Positions 61,613 through 64,000 of a stretch of DNA of 64,000 nt are shown here, in pieces; position 1 is the first letter of the stretch, and each line of letters begins with the position of its first letter. Position numbers and translations under genes: made by a program. This DNA comes from Cunninghamella blakesleeana (lineage: Eukaryota; Mucoromycota; Mucoromycetes; Mucorales; Cunninghamellaceae), in NCBI GenBank assembly GCA_017871115.1, contig JAFCIZ010000007.1, positions 1,426,001-1,490,000 on the forward strand. The letters run 5' to 3'. The notes under the pieces are model-generated. The model saw only the letters and a program-made list of their open reading frames with translations, was not told the origin of the DNA and searched no databases.

Positions 61613-64000
61613 ATGGAGCAAGATTTATATTCTCAAACAAACCAAACTCATTTATTAAACACTACTACTGACTCTCATCAAGATAAGGAGGAATCTCCGA
61701 CATGCACAGACATAGATATGTATGACCATCAGCCTAGAATGAATCTTAAATCCGGATCAAGTTCATTGGACAATAGTCATCTCCTTAATAATGAACAACA
61801 ACTATCATTAGAAACTCAAAGGCAAAATAAGGAACCGTTATCCGACGAAGAAAATAAGGAACAAAACCAAACAATAGTGGAAAAAAACGCGAATAGTAGT
61901 GGTAGCACTAATGAAAATGAAGGAGCAAAGGAAGAAGGAAATGGAGATGAAGAAGAAAACAAAGATGATGATGATGATGAAAATGATAATGTAAATAAAA
62001 ATGAAACAGTGGATGATGACAATAATGAGCATATTTTAGGCAATGAATCGGATACTTTAAAGATAACTCTTGAACAAAATGAAAATAACTATAAAAATAA
62101 TGATACAATCAAAAAAAAGTTAGAGAAAGAAAATGATTGTGTGACATCGCGTGATGAACTTACCACAAGTGTATCAGCTAGTATCGTCACCCCCTTCATT
62201 CCTTCAGATCAGGTTATAAATAATAATATGGATAATACAGCGATAGCAAGCACTAGTACTCTTAATAAAAAAGATAATCATAATAATGATACAGTAAATA
62301 CAGACTCAACTATACCATCCCCATCCACTTCTATACCAGCAGAATCAGTAACTTCAGAAAAAAATGATTTAAAAAACAACGAGTTGGATAAGGATGATGA
62401 TAATGATAATGAAATTTTTAATATTACTAATTATAATGACAATGATAATAATAGTATAACATGTAATTCTAAAGAATTTAATGATGACAATACAAATACA
62501 AATAACAGTGAAGGTGATTCAAATGGTAATGGAGGAGATATCAACTTATTAAAGGATGATAACAATAATGATACAAATACTACAGCCATATCAAGTGAAC
62601 AAAATGCTAGTATTACTAATGAACAAGATAATAGTATTAATATATCAGCTGATGTTATACATTCCGCCCCTTCAACTTCTATAACTACCAGCGGTGTTAA
62701 CGATTTAACTACTACTAATCAACAGTATAACAATAAAGATGATGTAAAAATAGATGAACAAGAAGGAAGCACTACTCCTACACAGATAAATGAATTAGAA
62801 TCCATGAATCAACAATTGCACTCTACTTTTATTAGAGATGAAAGTAATATTAATGAACCACCTAATATACCATTAACAACAGCATTAGTCGACGATCTAC
62901 TCGATAATGATACACAATCATCGGAACAATCTGGAAATGAACCCGAACAAAATACCATTACCATCCAAAATGCACAGCAACAAGACAGTAACAATGAAAC
63001 TCAGGTTACACAAATAGATGAGCATGATAGTAGCCAACTTCACCATCAATCCATTCCTTCTACACCTTCCTCCCTTCTTCCTCCACCTTCTCAACCCCTT
63101 TTAACAACAAGCTCGCCACCTTCTTCTGAATTAACAACAACCATGGCAACAGCCACAGCTACATCTACTTCTTTAACAATATCTACCAATACCAATAACG
63201 ACCTTCATCATCCTGATGATCCAAATAGTAATATGAATAATGATAATGAAAATGGTCAGCTACAAACTAATAGTAATTATCAACATCACCAGAATTCTAT
63301 AACAATCGATCAGCCTACTCCTCATTCATTAAATAGAACAAATACTTATGCATCAGATGAACAAACACTTGCTGAACCAAGGCCAAGACGTACATGGGAG
63401 TCTGATCGCCAAACTTCCGAATGTCGAAAATGTAATAGAAGGTTTAATTTTTTAGTGCGTAGACATCATTGCAGGTAATATATATAATGAAAATAAAATA
63501 AAAATAAGAAAAAGAGAGAAAGGGAAGATATTAATATGAAAATAATATTTATTTTATTTTATTTTATTTTAATTTTTATTCATCTTTTTTTATTATTATA
63601 TAGACGATGTGGACAAATATTTTGTGATAGATGTAGTTCTCATCGTATTAAATTACCAGTAGAAGAAATAGTTGAGGACCCAATGATATCTACATCTCAT
63701 TATCCAATTATAGCTTTATCACCTCAAAGGGTATGTGATGCGTGTATTCGCATTCCGATTAAAGCAGATTCAACATCTTCCCGTTATAATCCTTCTTCCT
63801 CATCCTCCTCTTCACCTTATGGAAAAATGGTCAATCAATTACGCCCTGCACCTGTCAATATGAAACGGTCAGATAGTCAACAAAGTTTAATGGCAGAATG
63901 TCCTGTTTGTGGCACTGGATTACTTGGTATGAGGAAATCTCAGCAAGAAAATCATTTAAATCAATGTTTAAATACAGGGAGTCCTACAGTTAGACCTCCA
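61613..64000 (+). CDS. FYVE zinc-finger protein with acidic Asn-rich N-terminus, 3'-truncated by the window
   Basis: Model: join(61613..63474, 63604..>64000), at least 753 residues and still open at the edge. The first ~590 residues are disordered N/D/E/S/T-rich. The FYVE domain is split by the intron and shows WESD (from W595), CRKCNRRFNFLVRRHHCRRCG and RVCDAC, i.e. the WxxD, R+HHCR and RVC signatures that bind PI3P on endosomes and vacuoles. About 60 residues later there is CPVCGTGLLG...HLNQC, a CX2C...HX3C finger resembling UBZ4-type ubiquitin-binding modules. The family role is endosomal or autophagic trafficking; the exact orthologue (Vps27, Pib1 or other) is not resolved because the C-terminus is missing and no VHS domain is visible. 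Confidence 0.87.

Overview
The window is a eukaryotic nuclear segment from a very AT-rich, intron-rich genome. It is most likely an early-diverging fungus (Mucoromycota, Mucorales-like). The reasons are short GT-AG introns (mostly about 60-250 nt) in almost every gene, T-rich leaders, polyQ/polyN tracts, fungal-type proteins (Nha1/Sod2-like antiporter, Dal5-type MFS permease, fungal cytochrome P450 reductase), and proteins that many Dikarya have lost (Gemin5-, RNF220- and KHDC4-like). The taxon is an inference. I found no tRNA, rRNA, CRISPR array or clear transposon.

Twenty-two genes could be modelled with exon joins checked for phase. In order: the 3' part of a PAK kinase (+, 1-1980); an AlkB-like dioxygenase (-, 2403-3299); an Edc1/PNRC-type decapping activator (-, 4843-5987); a CLIP-170-like plus-end protein (+, 7633-9587); Mic10 (+, 11021-11677); SNF5/SMARCB1 (+, 12106-14856); exosome Rrp40 (-, 15177-16101); a Gemin5-like WD40 protein (+, 16333-21215); ribosomal protein eS12 (-, 22015-22668); a Na+/H+ antiporter (-, 23761-26138); a 120-aa orphan (+, 27835-28567); a 722-aa orphan (+, 29266-31530); NADPH-cytochrome P450 reductase (-, 33986-36487); an ADF-H/coiled-coil/PH protein (+, 37111-39157); a NIPA-like Mg2+ transporter (-, 39739-42274); a repeat-rich mucin-like membrane protein (-, 43562-46297); an RNF220-like E3 ligase (+, 47624-49541); a trypsin-fold protease homologue with Ser195 replaced by Asn (+, 50050-50895); Pcf11 (-, 51879-54954); an ACS-family MFS transporter (-, 55657-58277); a KHDC4-like KH protein (+, 58897-60870); and the 5' part of a FYVE-domain protein (+, 61613 to the edge). 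A weaker single-exon candidate lies at 32254-32544 (-).

There is no operon-like or island-like cluster. RNA metabolism is well represented (Edc1-like, Rrp40, Gemin5-like, Pcf11, KHDC4-like). Rrp40 and the Gemin5-like gene share a 231-bp divergent promoter. Other divergent pairs are P450 reductase with ADF-PH and the MFS transporter with KHDC4-like. Intergenic DNA is dominated by homopolymer tracts, T-to-A tract junctions and short AT microsatellites.

The most interesting points are the catalytically broken S1A protease, the metazoan-like RNA and ubiquitin factors, the ADF-H+PH architecture, a homogenised 33-bp coding repeat array, very small exons (14, 17, 19 and 24 nt), two stop-free 3n introns that could be retained, and the orphan zinc-ligand-like ORF. 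I see no evidence for a new multi-gene system.
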